Origin: Aplidium turbinatum
Taxonomy: Eukaryota > Chordata > Ascidiacea > Aplousobranchia > Polyclinidae
Direction: 5' to 3'
NCBI GenBank assembly: GCA_918807975.1
Contig: OU964920.1
Coordinates: forward strand, 5,096,501 to 5,160,500
DNA length: 64,000 nucleotides
The translations under genes and the position numbers were made by a program. The notes under the pieces were generated by a model that was given only the letters and a program-made list of their open reading frames with translations, was not told the origin of the DNA and searched no databases. Positions 33,801 through 48,800 of the stretch are shown here, one piece after another (position 1 is the stretch's first letter; each line of letters begins with the position of its first letter).

Positions 33801-36800
33801 AAATTTAGATACCTTTTGTTTGATTCAATTCACAAAAGCACCTGTTTTAGCCATATCTCAACCAGTCCACGAGCATCTGCTGGTATGATGACCTTTGTCA
33901 GTTCCACTTTTTCATCTTCGGCTGATTGCATGGCAAGTATTCTCTTGTCATCAGTGAAAACAAGGCGGGCGATGCCTTCAAAGCATTTCTTCAAATGAGG
34001 TTGAACACGTAAGGGATCTCTTGTCTCAGAAAGGATTTCAAGCAATTCATCGTTGGAAAGAAAGAAAAACCTGAAATAATAAAAAGCTGGTTAAAATAAA
34101 CAATAACTGACAATCAAACATTTGTTTAGACAGAATATGCCTGATTACAATGCAAAACTTTAATAGTAGTTACTACAATTATATCTGTCAGTTATCACAA
34201 GTGCTGCGACTGTTTCAGAACTCCTAATTTAGTTCTGTTTTGACAAGAAAATTTATAAATCTAGCAAAAAACTGATTGAAATATGGCTCATGGGCGACCG
34301 GTTTGAGTACAATGGCTTATGCGTTTATAAATTAATCCCTGGAATAAACCAACGTCGTGTTTATGCTGCTAGCAAGTTAGTTAAGCGCCTGACTACAAAC
34401 GAAGAAACTGCAAGATCAAGCGGCGCTGGTTCGACTCTCGGGGTGTGCGCTTGAGCAACGCATTTGAAGGACAGCTCTCCGTTTAGCGGCACTTACTGGG
34501 TGGAATAATTCACACACAACAACACTTCAACAATCGAAAAACTTCACTTTGCCAATCTCGGTGACTCGGCCTGCGTCAGTGGTTCAAAGCCTCTACAAGT
34601 ATGCGAAACTGTCAGGATTAAGGTTTCAAAGGGATAAAGATTCAATCCATCAATCAATTACCTTGGAAAGAATATCCGCTTGGTTTCCAAATAGTCATTC
34701 AAACCTTTCTGAATGTCTTCTAGAAGGGATTGCGACTCTTTGAGTTTGCCCAACATTCCGAATTGCCCGAGGACGACCATGGCTTTAGGATTTTCGGCGG
34801 CTTTTTGCATGATTGCTCGGTAATGTGCATCAACCTTTGACAAAACAAGATGCACAAATGGTACTTGACGCATTCAAAAAGACTTCATTGCGAGCATAAT
34901 GTTAGTTTGTAACGTACAATTACAAACAACTACAAATGTTTTACGACGGTTATGTTATATATAAAGGTTAGATCATGGAGTTGTTACTCATTTCAAATCA
35001 GTCAAATAAAAATTTATTTACAGTAGCGTGGTTGAGTGGTGACAATATCTGACCGAAATTCCAAAGGATGTCATTTCTACAGTCCTTGAAACTACTAGAC
35101 TGTGTTATGGTAAGACATTTGATGATAGTCTATAGTAATACTATAGCCTACCAGAAAAATGGACACCAAGACTGAAAAGTTCATTTCGCAGAAAGCTGCA
35201 TCAAGTTGTTGCGCATATAGTACCTGAGTAAACTTTTTTCCTTCCTTCGGAATTTGATTTCGGATATCTTCAGATCCAAATATTGGCTCCAAGTAAAGCC
35301 AAGCTGCTTGGACAGTTAGCCAGCAATCGATCTTCTCTCTTGCACTTTGCTGTACAGAAATCATGTTTATGAACGAATATATACGTTCGCCGTTCGTTTT
35401 GACGACAAACATAGCCATTCTTATCCTGGTGGGTAGTATCTCATATATGAACATTTTATGATATTTGTGCAAAATTACGTTACTGCATCGCTGTTCACAT
35501 CTGTACATGTTAGCCTACAGTATAAAAATTTGCTGTATTGTTTTTTGCTAAAGAAGCAACAGACTAACTGCATTAAAATCCAAAGCAATTTAAAATTATT
35601 TAACACTTGTTGGCACAGGTTTGCAATCTTCCGAAGTAACATATCAGAATAGGAGTGACGATCATTATGAATCACAACAGAAAGAAACTGTACAGACGCA
35701 ACCATCGCATGTAGAGTAGCTTATAGCATAAAGACAGATAAAACCAAGCAACCACACGGCATTTAACATCATACAATTAGAGTGAACATAATCTATAAAC
35801 TACGAACGTTTTCGGCCATACTCAAGTTAGCCCTTCTCAAGACCTCACCGTGTGGTTGCTTGGTTTTATCTGTCTATGGTTAAAGAAAATCACCTCTCTA
35901 CCAAAATTGTCTTATAGCATATAGTTCAAAACATAAACATGTGACATAATTCACCAGAGTTTTTTCCCATTCATCAATTTCGTCAACAAATGGTAGAATG
36001 AATGGTGATCCCTTCATGGTATGTGTCTTCACCACATGGTCATCGAGTAGCATCTGAATGTCGTCCACTGCCGAGAGGATTTGCAGATTGCTGTCACGGT
36101 AGGTGACCAAGCTGAAGTCAACGGAATCCCAATCTTGTTTCATCTTCATCAAGGCCTGGAATGAAACGATGACCTTGTTCAAACCAGTTGTAATATTTTC
36201 CAAGTAAATGTCACAAAGAATTGTTTAAATGAAAGCGTTCAAGAATTACAATCTTGACATCATCAACAGCATTATTCCAATTAAACAATACAAGAATATA
36301 GCTTATTTTATAACATGACATATGCACTATGCAGTGCCTTTGCACTCCATTTCTTTACTTATCTGATAGTACAGTATTTTTACATATATATGATGGGAGA
36401 AAGCGGCCTATTTTTTACAACAATTTTTTTTAATATATTAGACATTATTATTTACTTGACATTACAGTTTATTGATATTAAGAAGAAATAATCTTATCAG
36501 ACATTTAAAATTTATATGGTAATTATATTGGCCGTTCTTCGATCAATCGGATTAGAATTGTCTATAATGACTCATTTCTAATTCTACACAATATGCCTCG
36601 CTTTACTAGTGCACGTGAATGTCAAGTTAATGCAAATGTTATAACTTTTGATGCTCTATTGCGGAAAACAGTTTATGCCTTTGTGCAACGTTGTTACAAA
36701 TCTCTCAATTCTCTTATCATAGCATTAATGTCCTCAGACGCTTTCTATAAAACGACATTTTTTCAGCACTATAATGATATGTTGCACATGTCATCCAAGT

Positions 36801-39800
36801 GTGTTTTTTGTGTTTTGGTTTTAGTATGGACAACCTTGTCTGATACAAATAAATAATAATAATAATGAAAAATACGAATTTTTGCATAGAAGTTTATTTT
36901 TATTGTACCGTAGCTATGTTTTGTACGTTTGCAACCATAAAACTACTGAGGTTGCTTTAGGAAGTTTGAGTCTTCTTGATGCGAAACAACGTAGAGTAGC
37001 CTATTTCTCAATACGTTTCACACCTTTTCAAGTGCATATTCTTTTCGTGCTTGATTGCTTATCTCACTTAGACCTTCCAAATGCTTTTCCAACTTCATTT
37101 GTAACATCACACTGAGAGTTGTCTGTTCTCCCGGTGTCATGTCGACATTGGCCTGAAAGTAAAAACTATCGGTTAAAAGCCTCATTATCGTATAATATAC
37201 CAAATAAAATAGAAAAACGTAAAAATCATCTTTGTGTTTATCATGATAAAGGTCATGCCTATTGAAATTCAGGAAGTTATTCTTTTATAAATTGGTAATG
37301 ATTCATATACACTGTATATAATGCAGCATATTTTGAACTTATTGTCAGTAGACTACTTATAGACATATGTCTTTACTAACCAATTTTTTTAAATTTGACT
37401 TTTCTTAAAAAAATTGTATTTCTTACCCTTTGTGACATTAGATCCCAATGTCTTGACTTGAGACCTGGATTGCACAACGCGGTGATAAGGGGCATGTTGA
37501 TCTTAAACTTTTCAAGTTTGTTTTTGATCGTCGCTGCCGCTTTTAAAGGTCCCGGATGCTGAAATCGTTTCATCAACTTGTAGCTTGTTTTCCATAGCTC
37601 TTTGATCTGTAACATTTTGATTAATTTGATGAAAGCTGTCCAGCCTTGATGTTATGTTACACGAAAACCAATCCTAACGATATTGAGAAGAAACTAAGGA
37701 ACAGGCAAGTGTTCTGTACTGTCAATTGGTTAAATGAAAATTTCAACAGAAAACTACAATTTGTTTAATGTAACCATGTGACTACATAATATTGCTTGCA
37801 CCTTTTCGTCTACATCTTCTGCGTTGACTTCCAGCAGGGGTCCATTCATCCACTTGTCATACATTTTGTTAAACTCAACTACGTTTTTCCACAACCTGTC
37901 ATACGGCTCTTTCTTGGCAATAATTTCTTGAATTTGATGGTAAGGACTCACATGGCCAACGTCCAGCAGAATTTCTTCTCGATTTACTTTTTGCTTCTAT
38001 AATAATTAATGAAAGGTTATTTTTACACTATTATTAGGCTAAATTTTTTTGTAGCAGGTTATTAAAGATCAACAAGAAAAAAAAACGTTTCAAAATACAT
38101 TTAATCCAGGCTCAATATTAGAAACTATTCAAACATGCAAAACGTTAGAAATACACTGAAATCTAAAGTTTAAACGGACTAGTACTTCTTTCAAAAACTG
38201 CAAAAAAAATTTTTGCACAGTCAGTTCATAGAGTTCCACCATGAGTGGTAACATGACACGTTATTCAAATAGAATGTAGTTAAATCAGTTTGAAACTTTT
38301 CATTAAATGCAGACTAAAGACCACCCATCGGTAGAATATGAACTAATTGTTCTGATCTATTCCAAAAAAATTCACCCGATATGAACTTAGAGGTGTTATT
38401 CATAGAGGTAGGAAATTCATTGGTAAGAGGAATGGTGGTAAGCCTATGGGACTCCTGGTGGCTAATATTTTGCATCAAAACACATGAATTGTATGAGCTA
38501 AACGTTTCCAGTACAAACACTTTCCTGAGGTTTTTGCATGGTCTATTTCTAGGCCTATTAAGACTGAGGATTCGAAACCGCTCCATATTATTACCTCTTC
38601 CATGAATCCGTGTATCTTTGCTTGTATTTCATCAAGAAGATCAACGTATCTCTGCGATTCCGTCATCCTTTCTTTCTTCTGAAATTCTTTTACTTCATTT
38701 GCAACATCCTCTAATCGTTTCTCCAGGTCACGTTGCCAGGTTTTTAACTTACTCACTTTCAAATCGTGTTCTTTCTGCAGCCGTTGTTCGCTAGAGACAT
38801 ATGCAGTGATTAAAACCTATTCACTCATTTCAGGATACTTAATTTATTGTGAATATAGAAGTTTTAGAATAGTGTGATATTTTTAGAAAAACCTCTTGAG
38901 TTTCCATTCCAGTAAATATGATTGATCGACAAGTTTGCCATAGGCCATTACACTTGAAATAGAAGTAATGTAGGGTAGCCTACAGCCGAGACAGATTGTG
39001 CGGTGGACTAGCAGTATATTTCGTGGATCTGCTGTGTCGTGCTTTCATAGCATTCAGCAAGTATACACAGACCATTCATGTATTCCAACATAATGCACCG
39101 CCATTAAATTAATATTGTATGAATATATATCACGACATATTTGTTTTTTTATTTTATTTTTTTATTTGCATTAGACTCAAGATGGTCCATATAACAATCA
39201 AACATTAAAAGTAGAAGCAAAGCAGATACTCAACTCCGAAGAGCTGAGTCGTATGAGTTTAACGCCGGGAGTTATTAATTACGATATGACTGACCATTAC
39301 CCAGTTTTCTGTCTCATCACGAGTTGCAATTCCTCATCTAAGTATTCAACAACCTACTCACGCGACAAACGAAATTTTGAATTAGATAGTTATTGCCAAG
39401 AAATTTCTGATTGTGTGGAAAAATTGTGAAATTTTTCCATTGGAAATAAGAAAAAAATCACCTAACTCATTTGAAAATTTTTATAAAAATTTACTACTAT
39501 CATTTAACCAATGATGATGGCTTCAGGACTATGTAGAACTTTTATTAGATGGTGTATTTTGTGTTCATTCAAGCAATTATACCGTAAATTTATGTTTTAG
39601 ATTCTTTTGCCTCGCTTCATTGATGTTTAATTTGTTACCTTTTCTTTTGTTGAGGGTGGCTGCTCGACTAGAAGACCTTCCAGGTCACTTCGCAGCCACC
39701 CGTTGCAGTATCCACACATAATACATTCTACGTTATCGTTTGTTTTATCCGATTTTGTTGAATATGTGTGTTTATACTCGCAACAAATAAAATGTCAATC

Positions 39801-42800
39801 AATCAATCAATCGTAATGTACCAAATACGAAGATTGATAGTAACAGTCTGTTCGCATTTTAGTGCATAGATCCATTGATGGAAGACAAGTTACATCGGGT
39901 TATAAACTGGTATAATTTTTTACGAATGAGAGCTTGAAAGGTTGTGATATTGTTATCAACGAATGCAGAAGTGATGCTGCATCGTATATTGTAATACAGT
40001 ATATTGTAATCGTATATTATTATATATTATATTGTAATACAGTTGTTGCATCATCTATTACCTGTTTCTGATGATGGGTATGATTCGGTCTGGCCATGAA
40101 AACGTGTTGTCATTCAGAAGTACATCGTCTTTTTGTAGGTGAGCATAATCCATGAGGAAAAGCAAGTTTTTAGCTGCTATGTCCAATTTTTCTTTCAGTT
40201 TTAAGAGCTCGACTGAAGCGAGATTGTCAATGTATTCTTGAAGCTCCACCAGACCGTTAGTGCTGTAAATAATGTTCTAGTCATTTTCTGAACAATGCTT
40301 GAACAAAGCTGAAAATGATTTTAGTGTATATTTGTTTGACCATATGTGGCTTGAAGTGTTTGATAAAAACTGTTTGTTCAGCTATTTATTGATACATTTC
40401 TTCACATTTATTTATTTTTAATGTGATATATGTGAATGACAGCAATGAAGTCCAGCTATAAATTTATATGCTTTGTATGATATTTTAAAACAACCAAAAA
40501 ATCATTGAAATGGAAACCCCAAACAAATAAGTTCAATTGTTCAGTTGCATCCTAAATGAAGAATCTTTGTTAATCTTAAGTATTTTCCAGGGATTCATAG
40601 CATCCCTAAACTGGAACAGAAGTAGAGAGGTATTAACGTCTATTTCATCACAAATGTTACAATTTTTTTAAGTGTAAAGTAACCTTTCCACGTGAGATGT
40701 GATACGTTTCACAATTTCATCGTAAGTCGTGCAAATCGACCGATTGAACTTCCGCGAAATCTCAATCACATTGTCAATCATCATCTTTTGAAGAAATCTG
40801 CTGCGTTCCAGTAGCCACTGAAAAGTGATTTACGTTACTTCTGTAATAACTACTGTAAGGCTACCATATTCACCCATACATTACTGTCATAAAAGGCCGA
40901 CTATCCAAAACAACATAAATTTGTATTTAAACAATAAATACTATTACTGTAACACCATAAAAAGTACTCAATGTCAAGAAAAAAATCCAGCAGAGCCAAT
41001 CACATCAAATACACGTAGTTGATAGTCATCTAACAACCTTTGCATCCTGTTTCACCCAAATTACATATTTAGATGTAACCTCTATGTTTTAAATATAAAG
41101 AATGTTACTATGATAGATTATTGAAACATATTATAACTTATTTATGTATTTAATAGTACTATAGTAGATTATACTGTATATTAATACCATACCTATATTA
41201 ATAAAGTAATATTAATTAATATATTACTTCCACGAGCTTATAATTTTGCACTTTTGTACAAAAAAATTATGCTGATAAGTAGAGAAAGTGCCGTTGACCG
41301 GAGATCCAGGCAGTGCTTTTGGACGGGGCCCGAGATGATTTAGGGGCTCGTAACCTTTTCAAGCTTGTAGAAACTGTCGCATATTCTTTGGATGTAATGC
41401 ATTTTTCTTAGAGGTGTCTTGATGTGGGGCCCGAGGGTCCCATTGGTACCGGGCCCAAAGTATTTTTTAACGGCCCTGAGTACAGATGTAAAAATGGAGA
41501 TGCTCACTGAAAGCAGAAATACTCATTCTTCGTTTGGTCTGCAATATGTCTTCAACTTTTTCCTCTTGTAGCCCTACTGAGTATAATTTTAACAAAGCGC
41601 AGTTACTTTGTTGAACTATAAGCAAAATATGAAACCAAGGTGTGACTGCCGATTTTGATTAGTTTCTTTTGCTTATAGCCCTAATAAAGATTACCATTAA
41701 CTACATAGATCGCGTACCTCATTCAGACTTTCGCAGTCGAGAAGAAACAGATGCATGGGTACATGAACTGGGAGGCTGCTGATATGCTTAGCCATGCTTT
41801 TTAACTTATCCAATTCTTTGATATAACTTCTCAAAGGTGGTTCTCTTTTGATAAAGTGAGCAACTTTGTCGGTAGTTTTTGCGTTGAGCAAGTGATGATA
41901 AGAAGGTTCATAGATAGAGCGGTACCTAAGAAAATAAAAATGTCGTGGCTTGAGGTTTCAACAAGAAAGGATTTAATGTCGTGGCTTGAGGTTTCAACAA
42001 GAAAGGATTTAATAGAATAAAAAATCTCAATGGAAATTTTCGTTATTTCAGTCAATAGAGAGCCGATCTTATGCTTATATTCACGTCTCATTTTCTAGTG
42101 GAACAGTTGCTTGTTGCGGGAATGAGGTTATCAGTGGACACCAGGCACTCACCGAGAGGGTCCAAAGCTGTTATTCTGAACAACGGCACTGATACGTTGC
42201 TTGGCAACTATCACGAGTTCATCTTCCACTTTGACAGAAGACAAGTGTGCCACGCTGATGTCTTCGACTGCTTGAAATAAAAAGTTTTCCACTCTTGGGA
42301 GACCTTGTACACTCTGAGAAAAAACGTACTTTAGCTAGTTCTCGAAGGACAGAATGGTTTATGATAAACATTTGATGTAACATTTGAATATTGATTTTAG
42401 TCACGGTGTAAACAAATTTGTAAACTTACCAGAACCATAACATCAATTACGTCATGCAGGTGGCTTATGACGCCATCAAAACCAGGTTCAAAGGTCGTGC
42501 AATCACCATTTACGTCAGGACGCTGCAATGGAAAAACAAAGTAATAAAAAAGTTTCTACTGGTAGAAACTAACATCTTTCAGATGCCATCAACATAAATT
42601 GGCGGAAGCCGACTCGGTATCCTCAAAAGATATTTTGCTTTTTTGGTTTGGTTTTAATGTCACATTCCAGTATAGATTCTAGTACTGCGGAACGCAAAAA
42701 ATACGTTGATTGATTGATCTAAAACAATAAGCACTTTTCAACCTATATCATTGCACACACACTGTTACTTATCCGTTATAATTTACCAGAATTTGTAACT

Positions 42801-45800
42801 TTTTGGGAACAGTTTACTCATAAGCTTATGATTAAAATATAAAATAAACCTAGCTACTAGTATACGATATGCATTATGCAATAGCTTCGAAATTGTCTAT
42901 CCGAAGAGGTGCATAGTGGCGAAACGATAGTGCAGTGGGGAAGTGTCATAAAAGTGAAACTCTTACCATAAAGAGTTTCAACGGGTGTGGTCTGGACGGA
43001 AGTTGAAATCCACTGTTGTCATAGGAAACGTCTTCGTACTTGTTGCCATGCCTACGTAAATTGCAATTGTCGAATTAATTTGATCAACGAAACTCAACAT
43101 CAATTTCTTGAAGTTGGAACCCCATTTATCAAAATCAACCTAGAGGTTACTGTTAACCTTGTCAGACCCTATTGGGATGTTGGTCGGATTAAGCGGGTGA
43201 TTTTAATAAATGAGAAGGTTACACACTACATAGTCAAATACGTTTGGGAGGAGTGATCAGCAGTCGGTTTAAGTGAGTGGTCTTTCTGAACGTGGGCCAG
43301 TTGTGTGGGATCGACTGCATTGCATGTTGATGATTTTGCCATTTCTTCCCATATATCGAACACCATTTTAACAAACTATGTTCACCAATTAATGTGTAGC
43401 CTAGTCTATTAAGAGAATCATGGCACTTTACATGTGTGATACGCACTGCATAACACCTTTGAATTCACATTAACTTATTCTTGAGAAGTTATATTGAGAG
43501 AGGAAGAGAAGAAAGAAGATCCAATATTGAAAGAAGAAGAGGAAGAAGAAAGAAGAAGAGAAGGAAGAAGATGCGATGTACAGAATGAGATGGAGAATAA
43601 GAGTGAGGGCAATCGCTGCAAGGAGAGAATCGGCTACCCCGACTAGTGAAAAAAAAACGAATTTAGATGATGATCCACATTCACCTGTACAGCTCAAACA
43701 GATATACAACGTCGTGGATGGATTTTCTCACTAATTCTCTGATTAGATTAGACATAAGTGTTGCCAAGCAACCAAAAAAGTGATCCATGCGGTCCATACG
43801 CAGTTCCTTCAAAATAAACAATAACTGATTGAAGTTCTCATATCTTACAGTTTGCTTGATACAACTTTCATTATTTTGCACAAACTAATGCATAGTAGCT
43901 TATACGTACTGTACATATTATTTAATGCACACACTCAGGCATTTAATCGAAGTTTTCTGTGTTCTTCTTACTGTTTCACCGTTTTATCTGAACTTTTAAA
44001 ACTGACGGATAACTCCAATATGCGCTAAACCCGAATATCGGTTTAGGTTACTTTTACCAAGTAAGGTTTTTGAGATATGACAAGAAAAATGTGTTACGTT
44101 TATACTTGGCGTTGCGTGTACCACCTGTTATTGACAACCAGTGTCATTTACACTACTACACAACTATGAAGGTCAGCGCCGGAGAGGCAAAAATAGCTTA
44201 AATAAGGTTTGTGGCCGCAGTTTTGCTTGAAGTTTGTGATTTGATGCTAAACATTGTCACAGAGGGTACCCAGATGATTCTTTAGCTTTTTTAAGTTGTT
44301 TCTCCTTCTTTGTTATAAGTTTGAGTCATTAAACAATTAACACCAAAATTGTAGCCAGTGGATGTATTTCTACTTTTTCTAGAAGCACAAAAATTATTGG
44401 ATATACACCAGAAATGTAGGCTTCGTACGTGTAACAAATGTGCGTCAAATGTGCCACTTTTAACAAAAACAATTGTTTCTTTCCATATCTTTAAAATCTG
44501 ACAAGATGCAAGAGAAATCATGTTAGCCCAGAGGAGGATCCAGCAAGTGGCATAAAGGAGGGAGGCGATTTTAACAAAATACAATGATGTGTAGGTCTAC
44601 ATTAATCCGACCTTGCCAATACACCGAAAAACATAGTTATATTTCTACGGTTTATCACTTCAATCGACCCCGCTCACTGGATTCCCTCTTATGTTGACCA
44701 AACGAAATCAATTTATTCAAACAAATGAACATATTACTTCATTATCATCTTTCACCACGCTTTCTATATCGTCTTTGCTTTCGCGGACAATATCTGCGCA
44801 TTCTTCTATCCACTCCTCCCTGAGCCGAACGGTTGCTTTGGCACTCCCGCGTTGGACTTCTGCCAGTAGATCTTCCACTGTTAGAGGCATCAAAGAGTAA
44901 ATGCGAGGAATGTCCAGCAAGCGGAATGTGGCATATCTGAAATAGAGTGCATTATATGCCAGTACAAAATGGTATACTTTGAAGCAGGAGAAAAACAAGT
45001 TGAATTCTTATAAAACCGCGGTTCATCTTTATTTCCAAGTAGCATTAAATGCATCTATTGATATTCCGCTGTGCAGCAACATCGCTGGCGTATTTGGCGT
45101 AAACATGCGAAACTTTAATCACAAGTGGGACCAGTGGGCCTGCTTTAGCCATGCTTCCCTTTGCCGTAAATCAGTAGCTACGTCATGCAAAATCTGACTA
45201 AAAGGCGTGAAAGCTATAGGCTACAAAAGAGAAAATACCACTGCAGTATAGCAAGTAAAAGCTGATAAAAAAGTATTCTGTTTTCGTGTTATGTTTGAAC
45301 TTTAAGGAGTCCAGTACACTACTTTTGTTGTGTGGCCATAGCATATGAATTGTAAGTATCATAGTTTACGTGTGACATGACTTTCATTTTGTGCTTATTC
45401 GCACTCATGAATGGTCTAGTCACAGCTTTGTTCCTCCGAGCCGCATTTGCAGGTTACAAAATATACTAAAATTACTTGGTAAATTTGAACCAAAATAAAT
45501 GAATATCTAAAAAAAAAACTTAATAACTAAATAGTGATTGGTTTTACTTTGTCTCCCATCTATGGAGTATCTTTGCATTAACACGGTGGTTGATGTAAAG
45601 AGTAGATTTCATTGCTCTTCTAGAGTGGTTGAGGGTTTCATACCATGGGTACCTCCATCTCCCAGCTGAGTGAGACGGCTGAAATCATAGTTAACGTCAA
45701 GAAATATAATTTATCAACAGACTTAATGAAGAAATACTGAAACTACTACGGTAACTATTGAACACAAGTCAGTAGACGAGTCCACTTTGTATAGCATAGT

Positions 45801-48800
45801 TAAATGTATCAATCTAATTTGTGAATCAAGCTTTCGTTTTAATAAAAACTGAAAATCTTCTCATGAGAGTTGCGCTACAAGCCAGGATTTTTCGAGAAAG
45901 TTGAAGACTGTTCCTTTTTTTGACAAAGGCCTAAAAAGTGGCCACATAGCTTTGTGCAGTGTGCCGGACATTTTTTGCTACATTCTGACCAGTAGCCTAC
46001 TCTGCTATTCATTGCTTTAAAGGCATACTAAATGAAAATTTCAAACCGGAATTAAGCATTAAAATGAGTAAACTGAACATTCAAGAATACATTTCAAAAA
46101 CAATTACCCAAAAAAAATTGTTTTCAATGGCGCTGGCAAGGCCCAAAGTCCAATGTTTCATTTATTTTCATTTTTTTCAAAATGACCAAAACGTGCAAAC
46201 ACTGCTCGAGAATACGTAATAAAAGACAGCAATAACAAAAGCCACGTTACCACATCTGATGTTTTGAGCAAACTGTCTGCTGTTTTGATGTTGAAATGCG
46301 CTGTTTTGATGTACATACATACATAGCCTACAGTCAAATCGCCCGCAGTAATAATTATGACGTGATCGGTTGATTGCTAGTCTTTTGTTACGTAGACTGT
46401 ACAGTAAGCAGGGGCGCCGGAACGATTTTTGACTGGGGGGCAGGATTATGAAAAAAAGGCACTTTTTTAAGTTTTAAGGTAGGCTAAGTCATAGCGATAA
46501 TGCTGGGCAGTTAGTTAATCGTTTTTCCCCAATTAGCCATATAAATTGAAATGCGAGACAGATGAAGATAAATGAATGAAACATATTGACATAGCTTGAA
46601 CAAGTAGAAACGAAAGATAAATTTCACGTTCACAGCGTCACAATCTGCTGCAAAGTATAAAATGTGTCTAGGGATAATTTGTATACAGTATATAGACAAA
46701 TATCAAACCAATCCAAAGTGCAGCTTACGGGCGTCGGTGGCTCGGATGAGCTCATTTGCAACAGCTTCTAAGTAAATGGTGTCCATCACCTGTTTGTGAA
46801 TAGTCGCAAACATTCAGTTATTTAAATTGTTGTCTGTCATTGTGGTACGAATGCACATTTTTACTCGCCTTATGGTGCTAAAACTGCGTTCAGCATTCAC
46901 CTTTCCTAATTTGACCCTATACCATAACGGCTTACTTACACTTTTCCTTCTAAAAAATTTTAACTTCTATAAGGTTCTCACACTCTTTGCTATGCCAAGA
47001 CGTTTCTAAGCTACCATTCCTTAACTTTCCTACAATTCTGTATCCCTCATATCTTTTTTCTAACTAAAACCAAGACCACGAGGAACATTTTCTTTTCTCA
47101 TAAGTCAGCCATCAACAATATCCCGACCATCCGGCCCAAACTTTGGTCCTATGCAATGCAAAACGGTCCTTATAGTGGTGCCTCGAATCATTGGCGTTTG
47201 ATTTTTACAGCTGGTTGTAACATCAAACATAGTTGTGACAAAACCGTCATTGAAGAAGCATAGGAGTGTAGAATTTCAATAAATTATGTTTGTGACCTAC
47301 ACAATAGCTCATTCTCGAGTAGCCTACCGTCATGATACAAGAACTACATACCGGTATACAAATAAGAATGGCACGAAAGGGCATCATGTAATCTACTGTG
47401 ATATAGAATTTTGTGTGTGAATATAAGTGGGGTAATATATATTAATTATTTTTGAGGCAACAATGAAAGATTGTAATTGGGCTAAAAGCGAATAGCAGAA
47501 ATTGTTATATTGAAAAATATGTGCAGTAGCTCACATACCATTGCCCCCCCATCAAGAGAAAATTTGAGGGCAGGGGGGGCGATCGCCCCCTCTGCCCCCC
47601 CGCTTCCGGCGCCCCTGACACTGTACAGTCGCACGCTTCGTTGCTCAGGCCCAATCTCATTTTGAAAGCTCTGACAAAAGCACGCGCACAACGATGGTCA
47701 GACCGCAATGGGGCAAAATTTTATTGAAAATCGTTTTATGGTAGCATGTTAAACACAAAGAACGTGGAAAATCGCCAAGTCAGGTTTTTCCTTTAGTACC
47801 CTTTTAAGACAGTCACTTGCTTTTAAATGGTTAGACGTGTTGCAACAGATATCCTCTATTTTTGTTTTGTTTTCATTACTCAATCAATCGTAAAGATGTG
47901 GGGATTTGTTGAAGTCATTAAGGAATCGAACGAATGAAAGTGCACCACTGATGAGTCCAATGAAAGTGCACCACTGATGAGTCCAAACGAAGGTGAAACT
48001 CGAGTATGGTGATGTCCATTTTCGTTCAATCGTGGTTTTAATGTTAATCAATTGTCTTTGCAACAGTAAAAACTGCCAATATATAAATAAATACTTTAAT
48101 AGATTTGGCCCGAGTATTAAACGAATTCATTTCTACCTTGTTTGGAACGCGTATTCCTAATCTTGTTTGTTCTTGAGAATCGAGAAGAATATAGTCCAAG
48201 ACGGATTTCTTCAGACTTTCAGCAAACAGAAACTCCACTTCCTGTGACGCAAAGTTATTAAACGGTTAAGGTGCATTTGATTTTATTTGAAACACAATTC
48301 TTTAAGTGAGTGTCGCACTGCAGCTGTGTATTGTAATATGTAGTCCATGCTAGGTGATTTGTGCAAAAAAAAGGATAACTTACCTGAATCAATTTCTCTG
48401 AAATGAGAAACGGATCTCTTCGTAGATCTGAGGAAAGCAATTGCATCGCGCTTTCAATCCATTCTTTTGGCAATGGGGATATCATTGAACCATCGATTGC
48501 AGTGTGCATGATAGAATAAAATCTATAAGACAAACAAGAAACAATTGATGATAATTTTCTTGCTACAATTAATTTTTGCTAAAAATTAAGCTAAAAAATC
48601 TTTTTTTGTCATTGTTCGAAAAATATTATTATACATCACGGTAATTGTTTTGTACAGCTTTTACGTGTTGAACACCATCAATCCAAAAGTATGATAGATG
48701 AAGCCTATGCAACGAAATGGACCTGTGAATTTTATTTTCTTATAACTAAATTCAATATTATTCAATTTTTACGTTAGCACATCTAGGGGCGGATTCAGAA

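Noticed and set aside
45600-45690. Possible extra dynein exon between 44936 and 46729 (minus-strand frame [15 protein letters not shown])
   Set aside because: The phase does not fit either neighbour, and the sequence looks like a dispersed repeat fragment. The exon at 45123-45177 fits phase and frame instead.
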